A DNA stretch of 64,000 nt from Cruorifilaria tuberocauda (lineage: Eukaryota; Nematoda; Chromadorea; Rhabditida; Onchocercidae). The translations under genes and the position numbers were made by a program. Position 1 is the first letter of the stretch; each line of letters starts with the position of its first letter. The DNA lies in assembly GCA_013365365.1 (NCBI GenBank), contig JABVXU010000100.1:62001-126000 (forward strand), given 5' to 3'. Positions 26,641-40,456 of this stretch are shown piece by piece. A model generated the notes under the pieces. That model saw nothing but the letters and a program-made list of their open reading frames with translations, made no database searches and had not been told where the DNA came from.

Positions 26641-29600
26641 TCCAGTAAATCGAGTCCATTATTTGATATCATTTTGCAAAATAGGATATAAAACATTCAG
26701 TGCGATTAAATTTTTATGTGGAAGACAACATGTGGTCAACCACAAGTTATTTAAAAAATTTCCTTTTTAATTCTATATCGAGACAATTTTTTAGAATACT
26801 CAATTTTACGATGTTTGCATTTCAGTATTTATAGGAAAAACACATGCTTTTAGTTGATTTTTTTGAAGTAGATAAAAACGATAACATAATGCTTTGTATA
26901 ATGATAATAGCAAATTTAGCTTTGCGATGACAGTGATAATAATTCTGATAGTCGAGGAGACAGCAGTAATAACCACCACTGGTTTTTTATAATGATAAAG
27001 CGAAAAATACTGATAAGAATAATAATGGCCTCATGTTAACATTTTAAATACTTGGTAAGAAATATATTTGAAATATAAATACTTCTGATCCACATAGTTC
27101 TTACTTAATACATTCAATTTTTCATCATGTTTAAAAGCATTGTCATTTGATACCACTAATGGTACCACTAATGTGCATTATTTCACAATACAAAAAGAAT
27201 AAATAACCGAATATGAGTATCGATAATTCCCTTGGCTGGATAATTTATTAGTCCAAACTGGTGATCTTCCAGAAAAGGGTTTTAAAATTTGCGGGATTTT
27301 TGGCAATGTTCTTCATTAGCTTATTTATTGTGCTATTTCAACGTCTGATTAACAATGAGCTCAAAGAAAAAAGTTGTGTTAATAAATATTACTAAAAATT
27401 TTCAACAAAATTCTTTTTGCAATATTGTCTTAGTGATAAAAGTAACTGGTTTACTACTGATATGTTTAAGTTGCATGCTAATTTGACTACATTATCATAC
27501 ATATCGTATCACTCAGCCATTGTTTCTGTTTGTCTTAGTAAATTGATTGTATACAAGAATTATGAAATCCTTTATCAGGAAAAGTACATATTATATTTTA
27601 GCGTAGTAAAACCAAGCGACTTTTGCGACCTCAGTTTTAGTCAACCTACGATAAACTATTATTTCTTCATTTACCATTGAATTGCTATACAACGAAAAAT
27701 CATTAAAAATTGATTAAGTCATACCGTTCATTCGTTTCACTATTTTACAAATGATAACCACTAGATTGCCTATATCATTCTATTGTTTTACAATTTTATC
27801 TTTAAACTTGAAATTGCTTTATCAAATTCTAATATATTTCAAAACTCGATTTAACAAATATTACATTATAATAAATAGAAAGTGGCTAATATTGCAAAAT
27901 TAGAGTATTGAATTATCATTGTTTGATTTGTTCTTTCACAGAATATAGTTTGAATAACTCATTGTCGATTAAAGAATGTTGATATTACATACTAGTTGGC
28001 GAGTAACTCTTACTCTGTTCCAGAGGATTTATGAGCAGCTCAATTTGAAGACTAGCCTTTGCTGTCATGCGAATCATCCAGTAATCCATGTCTTCCATAA
28101 CATTTTCCACAACACTGTTATCAAATCAATAGTTATTGATTTATCAGCATTCCTAAGGAGAGCAAAGAAATTTTCTTTCTCCCCTCCTTATCCTTGGTTA
28201 GACAGTTTACTTTTTTTAGCGTGAAATAAGTTATGTTTCTTTCTCACAGCAGTTGAAGGCAATTTGCAATCACTTGCTAATTTTGCAGTGAGTTAAATGA
28301 ATCCACAGTAAACTTGCTAGTGAAAAGATTCATTGGAAAATCAATTTACAGTGCTGTTGGAAAGATCCGATAACAATTGCAATTCTCTTGAATATTAAAA
28401 AAGGTCAAATTTCTTGAAGAAACAATAAAATGTTAGTATAAAAAATCGTTAACCTAACCTCATAATTTTGAGATAATTTTTAAAATTTCCAGCCTCAATT
28501 ATTTTTTTATAAAGCACTGTTAATTGTCTTTCAGGAAACTTCACCATATATTAATATATCACACTGCAAGAGATTAAGGAGATGGTATACAGATGTTCGT
28601 TGATTGGACACAACGGTAACTTTTCTTGATTACTGCACTCCATTAATTCTCATTAATTTTTCTCACAATCATCGCAACAGTAGCTAATAAAATTACTCTT
28701 ATTTTAACTCGAAATATTTAAATTCGGTTCTAAGCTAAACTTGAATTTTGTGGTTTTTTCATGCAATCGATGTCACTACTGCGACACTGGCTTCTGCTTC
28801 CATTCATCCAATTCGTTTTACAACTATTTTCTCTTTATTAAGTTGACTCTCCTGCTCTCCTGTTTTACCATTCCTGCATAAATGAATATCAATAATTTAT
28901 GCATTCTGAATCCAAATGGCGGGCATTTCACCGTTTGCATTGTATAAGGAATCAATTTTTGGCTTTTCCCGGGGCAGTTGACGATCTTTATGAAATGTAA
29001 ACATAATGGACTATATAGTAAATGAATGGGAATATTATCGTTTGGTGTTTAACCAGTGCAAGCATACATATATAGGATTAAACAAGCGTATTCTCAATAC
29101 TTTTCAATATCTTAACCTTACAAAAGCTAATCGTGAGAATGTAAATGCTATAAAAGGGGAAATAAATCGACGGATTTTCTAAATATATTTGGAAAGACGG
29201 AAAAAGAAGCACAGGATTGTGTTAGGATGAAATGAAGTTTTTTTGTAGAATGAAAAGTGATATGTTATCATTCTAATCATCATCGAGAAAATTAAAATGA
29301 GAACGATTTTTTGATCCAAATCAACATGAAGTTGGAAAGCGAAGAGGGAAATGTCCGATCAAATTTGTCAATTTGTAGTAAAAAATGGACTTCGCTTCTA
29401 TTGCTTTAACGAGATGATGAAAAATTACAAAATGTGAAATGGAGAAATTAAACCAAACGATATCAAATATGTATATCTCGAGACACGGGAATTTTTATAA
29501 AAAAGTCACAAGCAGAGGTTGTCGAGGCATATTTCATTGTGATGGGCAGCACAAAGTCAAATTATAGCAATTAATTACAATAGTCGAATGTCCAATGGTA

Positions 29601-32600
29601 AATTTGAGGCATAGTCGTAGCACTGTTCATTAAACACATAATAATTATAGTTGTTCTGCAGTGAAAATTAGTGATATAAATAAGGTTTTAAGGTTTTTAA
29701 GCAGCTCCGAACGTCTTGAAAACAAGTACTTATTACGGAGAAATTCGGAAATTCTTGCCGTGAAATTCTTTAATCTGCGCTGCTTGAATACCATCCATAG
29801 TATTGCTTACCTACCATTATATATTATTTTTATGTATAACATTAAATGTAATTAAGAAATGATGAAAACCCTTCTAATCAACAAAAGCAACCACAACAGT
29901 TGTATTCTATGCAAAAGGTTTAGAAGAAAGGAATTTGGTAAATTGGATTGAAATTGCATGGCTTAAAATTAAATTCAGAAAGAAATTTATTACATACACC
30001 TAAAAGCAAATAAGTTGGACTTATGTAAGTCAATGTTTTAAAATTACATCGATTTCCAATTTAGAATTCCCTTCGTAATTATTTATCAGTAAGAGTTTCC
30101 TCCTTTTTCGCTTAATCAATTTGATCTTAATTTAATGAAATTATCTTAATTATTGATCCTTTGCTGTGTTGCTCTATTTATTGCAAATCGGTGTAACTCT
30201 GAAACATTGATTTATTTAAGCTAACCTAAATCTAAAATTCTCTCTCTTGCTCATCGTCTTAACTTTGAATTAGCTAGATTAAATCTGCATTAGGAAGTCT
30301 CAAAATGATCATTTTCGGAATCAAACAGTTGCATTATTGAAATGAAAGTGGAAATTCCATAATTTCATATCTCCGTATTGTAAATATAATAAAATTAAAT
30401 TAATCATAAGCCATTCGCAGGAAATATTTTAATGAAACAAGAAAAAGGGCAAGAATCTAAATATGAAACAATTTTCATCTGATTCTTGGAATTTTTTACG
30501 AAGAAGCCAAACCCTAGCACTCTAGAATTCATTCTTTTAATAAAAGAAATACAAAATATTCAAAAAAAAGAATGGGAAGCAAATGAGACCGATGACTCTA
30601 ACGGATCACCAAGAAAAACTACTGATTATTAAACAATAGGCGATCAAATAAAACTTCTGATTTGACTAATCTTTTCAGTTAATTTATTTATTATATTTCC
30701 AGACGTTATTTTTCAAAGTGCAACTTTTCAGTTGCAAAATCGAGGATCCATTCTAGCATCAAAATTTCCTAAAGCAAATAATTAACTATACGTTTACTTT
30801 TATAGTTCGACTTGATACTTAAATCTCAACAATTATCAGTTTCATCACTTTCACTCTCAAGAATAAATCATAATTTCAGTCCTACGAGAATTCACAGAAC
30901 CGTCCAACCTCGGTTCGATCTGTTGTGAAGGGTAAAATGGACGGACAAATTTTCAACAAATGACAAGTTCTTTCATTAATGGCTATAAAGCGGGATGCTG
31001 CACAGAGTTGATAGGACCACCCATGAAGTTTTCTTGTTCCTCTATCAAGTGTCAATAAAACGTAATGAGCCTTAATGTGTGGTCTTTTGGTCTTTCAGCG
31101 CCATTAGGAAGTGATCCAAGAATCGGTTTTTTCAATCATTGAACGTCATATCACTTCGTTGGCTGGAAGCAATGCAATGCATTTTTTTATCAAAGAAATT
31201 TAATGTAGAAATTAAAACACTCATCCAACAAAGTATTTCGTGAGACTATGGCTTATCCTATCGATAACCTTATAGTATTACACAGTTAAATAGCCAATTA
31301 TCTTTATATTTTGGATTCTATGTTATATAAATCCTTTATATCAAATATTCTTAGTCAAATGATGGAATATGCTTTGTTCAAAATCTCAATTCATTGTAAA
31401 TGATTAATATCAAATAAATCTCTTCTTATCATCTTCATCTTCAAAAGACTAGACGAGTTCGTTAACCACTGTCTTTATTTATTGAATATCCAAAGATGAT
31501 ACCTTTATCTGTTATTGTATGTCCAGACAATTTTTCAGTTAGTTTCATAATATGATTTTTGTTCATATATCGATAACTTTATCAAAAAAATAAATCTCGC
31601 CATCAAATAATAAAACTTTAAACTTCGATCGTGCCAAGCTAAAACTTTCCCAGATAAAACGTTCACAACGTACTCAAGACACCACGTACAACGTATAAAA
31701 TGTGTAACTATCTATAAAACATTATAAAAGTTATTCAGAAAGTTATAAGTGATGGAGAGGAAATAAATCAATGAATTTTACATTTCAATTATATATCATT
31801 TTTGGTTTCCATGATATTTCTGTTTCGAACGTAAATTATCTGTTTTCAAGATTGCTCAGTATCTGATTTGAAAGATTAAACTGTTTAAGGCTTGCTGGTC
31901 ATATTTAGAAGCGGTATTTTTTTTCTTTTTTCACTTTTTATATCTCACATTGACATAGCCAGGAACTTTTCATTGACTGCTTAGCATTTACTACCGAACT
32001 TTTCCTGTCCTGGAGATCTTTGAAATACTAGAATGAACTCTGTTAACAAATATTCTTGAAACATCAATTTTAGTTACATAAAAATTTGGTGAGTTTCCAA
32101 TTTTTGTCTCACTGTTTTGTCAGTAGATGAATTGTCATTAAGGCTGCTAAGCAAAGGTTTGGACATGCAGCATGGAATTTTTTAGCTGAATTGCTTTATC
32201 TTTAAAATGTACTAAAAAATAACCAATTTCCAATCTACAAACTTAATTTCGGGCAAAAATTCAAAGCAGCTCCAATACAGGTAAATTTTAAATCTGAGAT
32301 AGACTAAAGTAAGACCTCGCATATTTTTTTATTTGTTTGCCTTTCTTGAAGGATGAAAAGAAATGGTTTAAATAGTAAAATTTGAAATAACTGTACTGCT
32401 GCTTCTATCACGCTGTTTATTATACATAACTACTTAAACATGACATTAGTGAACTGAGAACTAATAAATTACATATTTTGTTGATGATTAAGAACGCTGA
32501 TAAAAAAATAAGGCAAGGAAATTTTGTCAACACTTTCTGATGAAAACTATGTTAGAAGAAAGATTGATAATTTATGATTATCAAGAGTTTTCCTTTCTTC

Positions 32601-32999
32601 GTATGATATAACCATATGTATTTTATCATCATTTAGAATATGGAAGCAGAAATCTGAGGGCTTTGTTTATAAACTGGAAGGCATACATATGAAGAAAATA
32701 ACTTAGAACGAAATTGATGCTTTATATCAGTCTTTGGGACAATTAGGAAATCATATCACTAATGGGCACTGTAGGACATGCTGATGGTTAACTTGGCTGC
32801 GTTTGCATGTTTTCTTTCGATGCACAAATAATGTTATCGTATTTATATTGTCATAATTAATAGCCGAAGGATTTACTCGATTATTGCTTGAATTACATAA
32901 ATTAGATCAGTTCATGCCTTCAACACCAATACTTGGTAAATGGGAGTAGCTCACTATGTCAAGTAAGTACTGCAGTACTTTTCATTTAGCAAACCCAAA

Positions 33000-33155
33000 T
33001 CCATTTTTTACTGTGGCTGTAACTGTAAATGTACTATAAGTGCTCTAAGCGTGTCCGTAAATTTTCATTAAGGAATGCTTTGTTATTGAAAGTGAGACCA
33101 ATAATGTAATTACAGAGCAAATTATCCGTCCAGCAGGACTTACAGAGTCAATCTG
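33000..33155 (+). pseudogene. Possible UvrB-like bacterial gene relic
   Basis: One plus-strand frame reads ESETNNVITEQIIRPAGL, closely resembling the block of the excinuclease subunit UvrB usually written EQxIRPTGL. Immediately upstream in the same frame, across three stop codons, the residues A-C-P-stop-I-F sit where UvrB has S-A-T-P-G. After 33155 the similarity fades. UvrB is bacterial and has no animal orthologue that I know of. Filarial nematodes often carry old nuclear fragments of Wolbachia DNA, which would explain this. The match is about 40 residues from memory, so chance is not excluded. Confidence 0.3.
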
Positions 33156-35380
33156 ATTGAGAAAACGCAATAAATCTTTTAACTCGATCTGATCATCCCT
33201 GTGTTTCGCATTCATTTTGTTTTTTATTATTGAAATAATTTCTATAATCAGCAATTAAGTTGTCAACAGAACTTATTTGCCACGATGTAGAAAGAGTGGC
33301 AATAAACTGAAATTCAAGTAAGCTGTAATGGAACTCGTGGGCAAACAAAAGAAGCAAGTTTAACATGATCAAAATGAACTTAAAAACATTTAAATAAAAA
33401 TGAGTAATTCAAATATTTTTCTTTTTTACTGTAATACGAACATCGTTCAATATCATTGATTGAATTTACTGTAAGATTATGATATATTATTATATTATTC
33501 AAGACAATTTTTCTCGTACAGTGGTTGAAATGAAGCAAGAATCTAACAGTCATCAAATAAAATTGTGTTTTTTTTTTATCAAGAGGTCAAAAAAAACATG
33601 AAAACATGAAAGCTTCTAAATTGTGACATACAGATGAAACAGGATTGACGTAAAAAGTTGGACTCAGAGACTTGAAATTAGGAGTAACTGATAAAAATTT
33701 GAAAAGTAAAAAGAGGAAATATATGCGAATCACTGCATAGCTGGAAATTGAGCATGATCAAAGCGTGCTAAAAATTCTCAGAAATTTATGAAAACGGTAT
33801 ATTTTTTCATTCCTAAACATTTTTTTAAAAATTAAATTACAAAACAGGTCAACTTATTTAGTGTACGAGATAATAGAGTTACAGAAATTCGGTTTTCTGT
33901 TATTAATGATTCCATTTTTTCGGAACTCGGAACTGGTTCATTTTCAAAATTTGTTCATAGTGACAGGGAAGTAAATTGCACCTGAAAATCACATCTCTGT
34001 CAAATGGACGTAGGATACCATATTTCTTATATGACTAGGAAGTAAAAATAAGTTATCTCAAAATTTTTTAAACTCATTCACCTCGAAACATTCATTTAAT
34101 CAGAATATAAACATCGTAAAAGTATAGTGTAAGGGATATCCGCTTTGCTACACCTGATATGTCAATTTCCAGTTTTCGATATTCAAATAGTCTATGTATT
34201 TAATTTCATTCATAACCTTCTAATTTAATTTTCTAGATTCGCTTACTAGAGGAAAGATCAAACTTTACAGTTCTAAAATTTTCATTTTTTCTGTTTGTAA
34301 ATCTTCCAAACATAAGTGATTTGGCTAATATCTATCGAATTTATTCATTAAAAGAATAAGATATTTGCACTTAAGACAAACGTATCTGTTATCGAAAAAA
34401 ATTCAAATAATAAATTAATAGTTTACGGAAAATATTTTGGGCAGTTTAAAGGAAAGTATTTTCAGTAACAAATAAATTAATTGTCATACACTGAATTATC
34501 TGAAATTCTCTAAATTGTACAAATGTGGGTACTAATTTAGCAAAAAGCTCTACATTGTAATATATTTTATTACAGTTTAGAAGTCAGATCACTTACAAAA
34601 TTTAGTATTTAGAGATGAACATTTTGTCTTTGTAAAAATTAAGATTAAATGTATTATAGCGATTTTTCTAAAAATAATAGCAATTTCTCAAACTGCACGA
34701 CTTGAGTGACATCACTAAAAGGTGGCACGAATAGTAAGCTGTAATCGAATGCTTATATTAGTTGAATGTAATTCTTGGTTGTTGAAATTATTTAAAAACA
34801 TATGTTTTTTATGGCTATGAAATTTGATCTGTGGAACGATTCTTTTTTTCTTCCCGCTTAATGAGTTGTTGCTTATTACCAATCCTTCAATAATGCACAT
34901 ATAGCAATATATGCGGACAAACTCAGACACCACAAATTTTCATTAAAATTTAAGCTGGCAGCAGACACACAGCAAATCTCAAGGTTCAAATTAAGGGTTC
35001 AGTTAACTTGACACGTTTATATCCAGTGATGTATGTAAGATGCCAATATCCGATGTGTCATAGTATGTATCTAGATAATTCGACTTAGTATCTTTGGAAT
35101 CAATCGAGATTTCTCGGTAATGTCATTTGAAAAGAGCTAGAGATTTTGTGTGAGGAAAGGAGGGGACGTTATAATGCCGCAGTGTAATGTGAGCTAAAAA
35201 TTGTTATGGTAAGATGTGAAGCTAGAGAATGTGTGAAATGTGTAAACGTAGCAGCAGGCTTCTTCCAACTTCTCAAAGCTAGTTAAAAGCCTCTTCGTCG
35301 TTAAATTCATTGTACATTCTGTTTGTGCCACGTTACACTACCACTTGGTACCCTTCGCTTATCTATATTACACGATAACA

Positions 35381-37052
35381 ATGGTGAGTTATGTTTCTTC
35401 AACTTCATCTCGAATTCATTCTATATTTCTATTTTTCATCATAAGTTTCAGTTTCCATTAAGAAGCATTTAATCTGATGCAACCCATTAGAAAATTTAGT
35501 TTGATAGAATTATCACTTTATCTAAATTATTTATGATCTATGTGGAATTAATTGTTAATTATTATTTGATCTGTTATTATCACATATCGCATATAGAAAA
35601 GGCGGGAAGATAATTTCATAGAAATTAGCTTGAAGCTTTGAAGATTTAGCTACTTTAGTTTGTTAGCTTGTTATAATAACTTTTATAGTCAAAAGCAGCG
35701 AAGAAGAAATCAAGCAAGAAGAAGTCTGGCTCAGAGGCAGCTCAATTTGATCAGAAGACAATTCAGGAATTCAAAGAGGCATTCGGTATTATGGATCAAA
35801 ATAAAGATGGCATCATTGACAAACAAGATCTTAAAGATCTCTATGCAATGATGGGACAAATTGCATCAGATGCACAAATTGATGCAATGATCAAAGAAGC
35901 TCCTGGGCCTATTAATTTTACCGTATTTTTAACATTATTTGGCGAAAAATTAACAGGTAATTAATTAATTAATTAATTAATTAACTAATTAACTAGTAGA
36001 TGTCAGGATTACTTACATGATAATTCTGCTATACACTGTACAACATTAATCGAAATATTACTGTACTAGTCATTTGGCGTTTTATTTCAGTCCATATATT
36101 AATTAAGTTGTTAATAAAATAAATGACCCACTCATCCAACCACTGACTTTTGTACATACTTCAGAGCAATAATTTCATTTTAAATAAATTTCTTTTATCT
36201 CTTATTGCTTCCCTATCAATCTCCAAATCTTTTTTTAACAAATTTTTTTCACAGAATGATGATAATTCAGTTTATATACAGAAATTTGTTCAATTTTTTA
36301 CTCGTCCTCATATATTGGCGTTTACATTCGTAATTTATATCTTCTCTACATTAGTTAACGAAAATCATTTAACTCACCCCAAATTATAATTTTTCCAATT
36401 TTCTTTGAAAAAATCAGAAGTGAAATGTATTATCTATGTTTCAGCAGAATAACAGCTGTTCGCTGTTTTCATTCCATCAATATTTATTTGACTTTTCATT
36501 CATCATCAGCGATAACAACAATGATAAAAAAGCGCAAGTGATTACATGCGACAATTTTAGGAACAGATCCAGAAGCGACGATAATTGGCGCATTCCAAAT
36601 GTTTGATAAGAAAGATTGCGGTAAAATATCCGAAGAGGAACTACTGAAAATTTTGCAAAACAAACGAGGAGAACCGTTCGATGATGATGAAATCAAAGCA
36701 ATGTATAAGGTATCATTCGTACTCCACAGCAACTTGGCTTTTTTTCATTATTAGTTTTGACCTTAACTTAACCTTCAGGCGATTCAAAGAATAGATCTTT
36801 TACGAATCAACACATACTACTCATTATTGACCAAGCAACATTGTTAATTAAATATGCAATCAATAGTGATGTTTTTTCTAATGAATGACTGCGATTGGTC
36901 TATGGTTGCCAAATATTCCTCCAACATTTATAGACAGTGTTTTAATATTGTTCATTCAGGGTAAGCCACCAATTGAAAATGGCCAAGTTGACTACAAAGC
37001 ATTTGCTCATTTAATAACAACGGGCGCTGCTGAAGAACTTGCCAAGGCTTAA
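35381..37052 (+). CDS. mlc-2: Muscle regulatory myosin light chain (MLC-1/MLC-2 type)
   Basis: The regulatory light chain wraps the neck of the myosin heavy chain and controls contraction in body-wall and pharyngeal muscle. There are four exons: 35381-35383 (only the ATG), 35689-35956, 36561-36709 and 36960-37052, giving 170 residues, the exact length of the C. elegans MLC-1 and MLC-2 proteins. After a basic N-terminus ([17 protein letters not shown]), EF-hand 1 is at about residues 26-54 with a canonical divalent-cation loop, [12 protein letters not shown]. The remaining EF-hands have degenerate loops, as in the family ([13 protein letters not shown]). The region [20 protein letters not shown] is typical. 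C. elegans mlc-1 and mlc-2 are near-identical, so the choice of symbol is arbitrary. Intron 2 begins with an AATT tandem repeat. The start codon standing alone as an exon is unusual but keeps the frame and follows a known pattern for small nematode muscle genes. Confidence 0.96.
35957..35996 (+). repeat. AATT tetranucleotide repeat in myosin light chain intron 2
   Basis: Directly after the donor site come about seven perfect AATT units, then interrupted copies (AACT, AACTAG). The repeat begins inside the intron consensus itself, because the donor GTAATT is its first unit. Confidence 0.85.
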
Positions 37053-37423
37053 TAGCAGCAGCGACTGATGGCCATCCTTAATATAATGTCACGGGAGCAT
37101 CTTTTGCATAACTTTTATTCTTAAATTAGATAAAATATAGTTAATTGCTCCCACAAATATCATTGATTTCATCATCGCTTATTTACTTATATCAAAATAT
37201 TTAAGGGCGCTACTGCTGTCGGATTGCATACTTATGTTCCATTCCTTTCTTTTTCCAACTTCATTCACAATATTGCATCTTTCTTTGATTTCTTTTGAAC
37301 ATTTTTTGTCTATTTATTCTGTCAAATTCATCCGCTTTTAATGATGATTATTTTACATCGCACTGTTCTGTTAAATCTACTAACAGCGTACTTTAGTATT
37401 TCCAATAATTCTAAGTAAACGAA

Positions 37424-37429
37424 AATAAA
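37424..37429 (+). terminator. Candidate polyadenylation signal of the myosin light chain
   Basis: AATAAA lies about 370 bases after the stop codon. Another copy occurs at about 37603. Either could end the transcript. Confidence 0.4.
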
Positions 37430-40295
37430 CGACAATAGTGATCCGGCAGCTTTCGCGCACAAATTTGACAAACGATTTCGTCTAACCGACCTATTCGCGC
37501 TTACTATGTAATGTTAGAAAAGGTTAATCTTACTTGCTGCTTCTATTCTACACCAATTTCTCCGACATTTTTCATTTTGCGAATTGCATGTTTTCAAAAT
37601 AACGAATAAAAAAACCTAAAATTTACTGATAAAATAATATATGGCTATTATAACAAATTAAATGTCAACCGAAGAACGTCATTGTGAAATGAAAAATAAA
37701 ATTGTAGAAAATTTTTTTTTTCTTTATTAAAATAGATCGCTATTAGTTTTCTTTTCGAGTAGTAATTGTGACGTCATTCAAACCATTTTTTTTCTGACAT
37801 GTTGAAGATATAGAAATAAATGATGCTGAGTTTGCATAATTTGATCGCGTCGAGAAATATGCAGGACTGACGAACAAAATTATTGGCAATCAAACCACGT
37901 CGTAATGGTCAACAAGAAATTTTGATATACAGTAGTGATGCTTTAGGAAACAAAACGTTGAATAATGGTGAAAATGCATGAAAAGTTTTGGTTGCATCAA
38001 TACGTTGGTCCTAACTACTAACTACAGCGTCATTTAGTTACCTTAATTAGCAAATCATCTGTCTAAAAAGAATTCAAAGCCAATAAGTTCGCATTATAGT
38101 TGCTTGAAAAATATAATAAATTTCATGTTTATAGCTTTCTGAAACATTGTACATGCTATCCAACTTCTTTACTCCAACACAGCACATCTTCCCACAAATC
38201 CTTTTATGGCTGACCATTTGTTCCTAGTTATGGAAATCAATATTTTACAGAAAAGGGAGATAAAACTGAAAATTAATAAATTTTCGGGTCACTTCCTTTG
38301 GAAAGCTTGCAGGTCCTCCAATCTTCCTTTTCTCTTGTTATTAGGGAATTTATAACGCTCTTTTGATAACTATCTATAGATTCCCATTTCCCCTGTGGTC
38401 GGAATCGATTCATTCTTGATTTATGATCACTTTTCATGGGGGGTCCTTATTTCTTACATATAAGATGGTCATTACATTCCTTAAGCTTAACCAGAAATCA
38501 GAATGTTTGTTGGTGAGGACTTTATGGTATTCATGTAAGTAGCTTTTCTCCATTTCTGTTTTCCTCACTTCTCGATTTTTGTAATGCTTTTATTTAGTAT
38601 CTGTCCATTTCCTGCTAATACAGAAATGTGGAAGAAAAGGTGCTATCATCGAAAATAATTATAAAAGATTCTCAGAAAAATCAAACATTGACCACTTTCT
38701 GATGAAAATTAACTTTTCAAAACATTTCTCTGCCGATTTCCTAATCTTTCTGATTGTCAAAGAGAAGCAACTGAAGAAATTATGGAAATAGAGAAGAGGA
38801 TTACTATTCAAAAAAACAATTCCATGTAAAATAAGATGCACTGCCACTGATGAAATCATTCAAACAGATTTCAGGATGAATTATATTAGAAGGTCTCTGA
38901 CGAATAATACTGTGTTATAGAATATCAGATAGATTAGCTAAACCTCGAATGCAAACGATTGCTAGCATTATATTTCATTAAAACTGCAATACTAACCGCA
39001 ATTTGAATTTTCTCAACCAATTTGATGATTGAACTTAAAAATTAGCTAATTTTTTCAGATAATATTTCAATTCAAATATGGTTGAGGAATTATTAAGAAC
39101 TACTACTTACTACTTAACGATAAAATTTGGTTTTTCATTTTTTTGATGAAAAAAAAATTTTTTTCAATGAAAAAATTTTTCATTTTTTAACGTTACAAAG
39201 AATAACTCAAAATCATTTTAGACATAAAATATAACATTAAACATTCAGAATAATATTAAGGATAGAGCAATTAATTGTATACCAACGCATCAAGCCCAGG
39301 TACAAACTTACAGAAATGGTGCAAAACTTTCCAGAATTCCAGAAGTTCCAGGTATCGAAGGCATTGAATATTGAAAAGTTTAAGACGTATTTAACGATGG
39401 TATAATACAGATCACCCATTAATACTCAATGACCCTGCACTCTTGGCCTCTCAATAAAAAATGACGATGTTTAGCTTAGTACTGACTGGTTTAAATAGAA
39501 TTCTTAAATTGATCTCTTTAAATTATTGCGTAACAACTGTTGGTGGAAATGGGCAATTGCAGTTTCATAACCGGTCCTATTCGATAACATCTATCTCTTC
39601 TTGTTTAGGGAAGATAATAAATACAGAAATCCCGGCGACAGTTTAAAAAGGACAACTATTTGAAGTACAAAATATATGAAATTTAAAAAACAGAGTGGGG
39701 AGAGGAGCGAATCACTAGAATCATAAAAAGCAGCCAATCTCAAGTTAATAAAAGAACATCGTTGACAGGAACGATACCGATCCAAATGTTAGGAAAGCAT
39801 AAATGTTAAAAACTTCAATGTAAAAATTCGCTGAAAACTATTGCTGGTTTTCTGGAAAATATTCCCCTTCAAATGAATCATTCCGCAAATTTATGAAAAT
39901 CTGCAATAGGATATACTTTTTCGTAAACAAAGTTTCTTTTGCGAATAGTTACATACAGTTGTTTTTAAATGACGAAATCAAAATTTAAAGAAAATGTATT
40001 TCGCACAAAAATCATCTGAACCATTTGAAGTAAACTGTGAATGAAAGACAGCTTCTTCATGCTGGATTAACTTCTGATACATGAGAGAAATTATATGTGG
40101 ATAAACAATGCCAATTTTTCCATTACTAACATTGAAAAGACCATTAATTTAAACAGCTGAATGACAGGATGATATAAAATATTATAGAGTAGGACTAATA
40201 ATTAGGTTATTAACAATGAGTTAAAAATTTTTATATAGCTAAAAAAGGACGGACACACGTAAACCAAACAAATAAACATTATGTCGATTTCATAG
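37430..40295. other. Intergenic DNA between converging genes
   Basis: This lies between the 3' ends of the myosin light chain (plus) and the SLC17 transporter (minus). No exon was seen. It contains a palindromic TGACGTCA (CRE-type) at 37769-37776 and an A/T inverted repeat around 39146-39186. Confidence 0.6.
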
Positions 40296-40301
40296 TTTAT
40301 T
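40296..40301 (-). terminator. Candidate polyadenylation signal of the SLC17 transporter
   Basis: TTTATT on the plus strand reads AATAAA on the minus strand, about 155 bases after the stop of the transporter. Confidence 0.45.
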
Positions 40302-40456
40302 TGAAAAAATTATATCATTAAAAACTTGCATTTACAACTTTACCAATTACAGAATAATCAAACATAAAAGCTTACACTTGAAATAATCCAAATTTGCAAA
40401 AAATTGTCTTCCAGCACACTATTTGGAAGAAAGAACCGCAGCTCCGAACAGCAATC

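Larger units (their letters stand above)
24967..35380. other. Gene-poor region of about 10 kb
   Basis: This region is strongly AT-rich and dense with stops in all frames. Apart from the two relic-like segments at about 26 kb and 33 kb, I find no exon chain, RNA gene or large repeat. Short frames at 27417-27680, 27976-28224 and 29661-29855 have no family resemblance and no matching splice borders. Confidence 0.55.
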
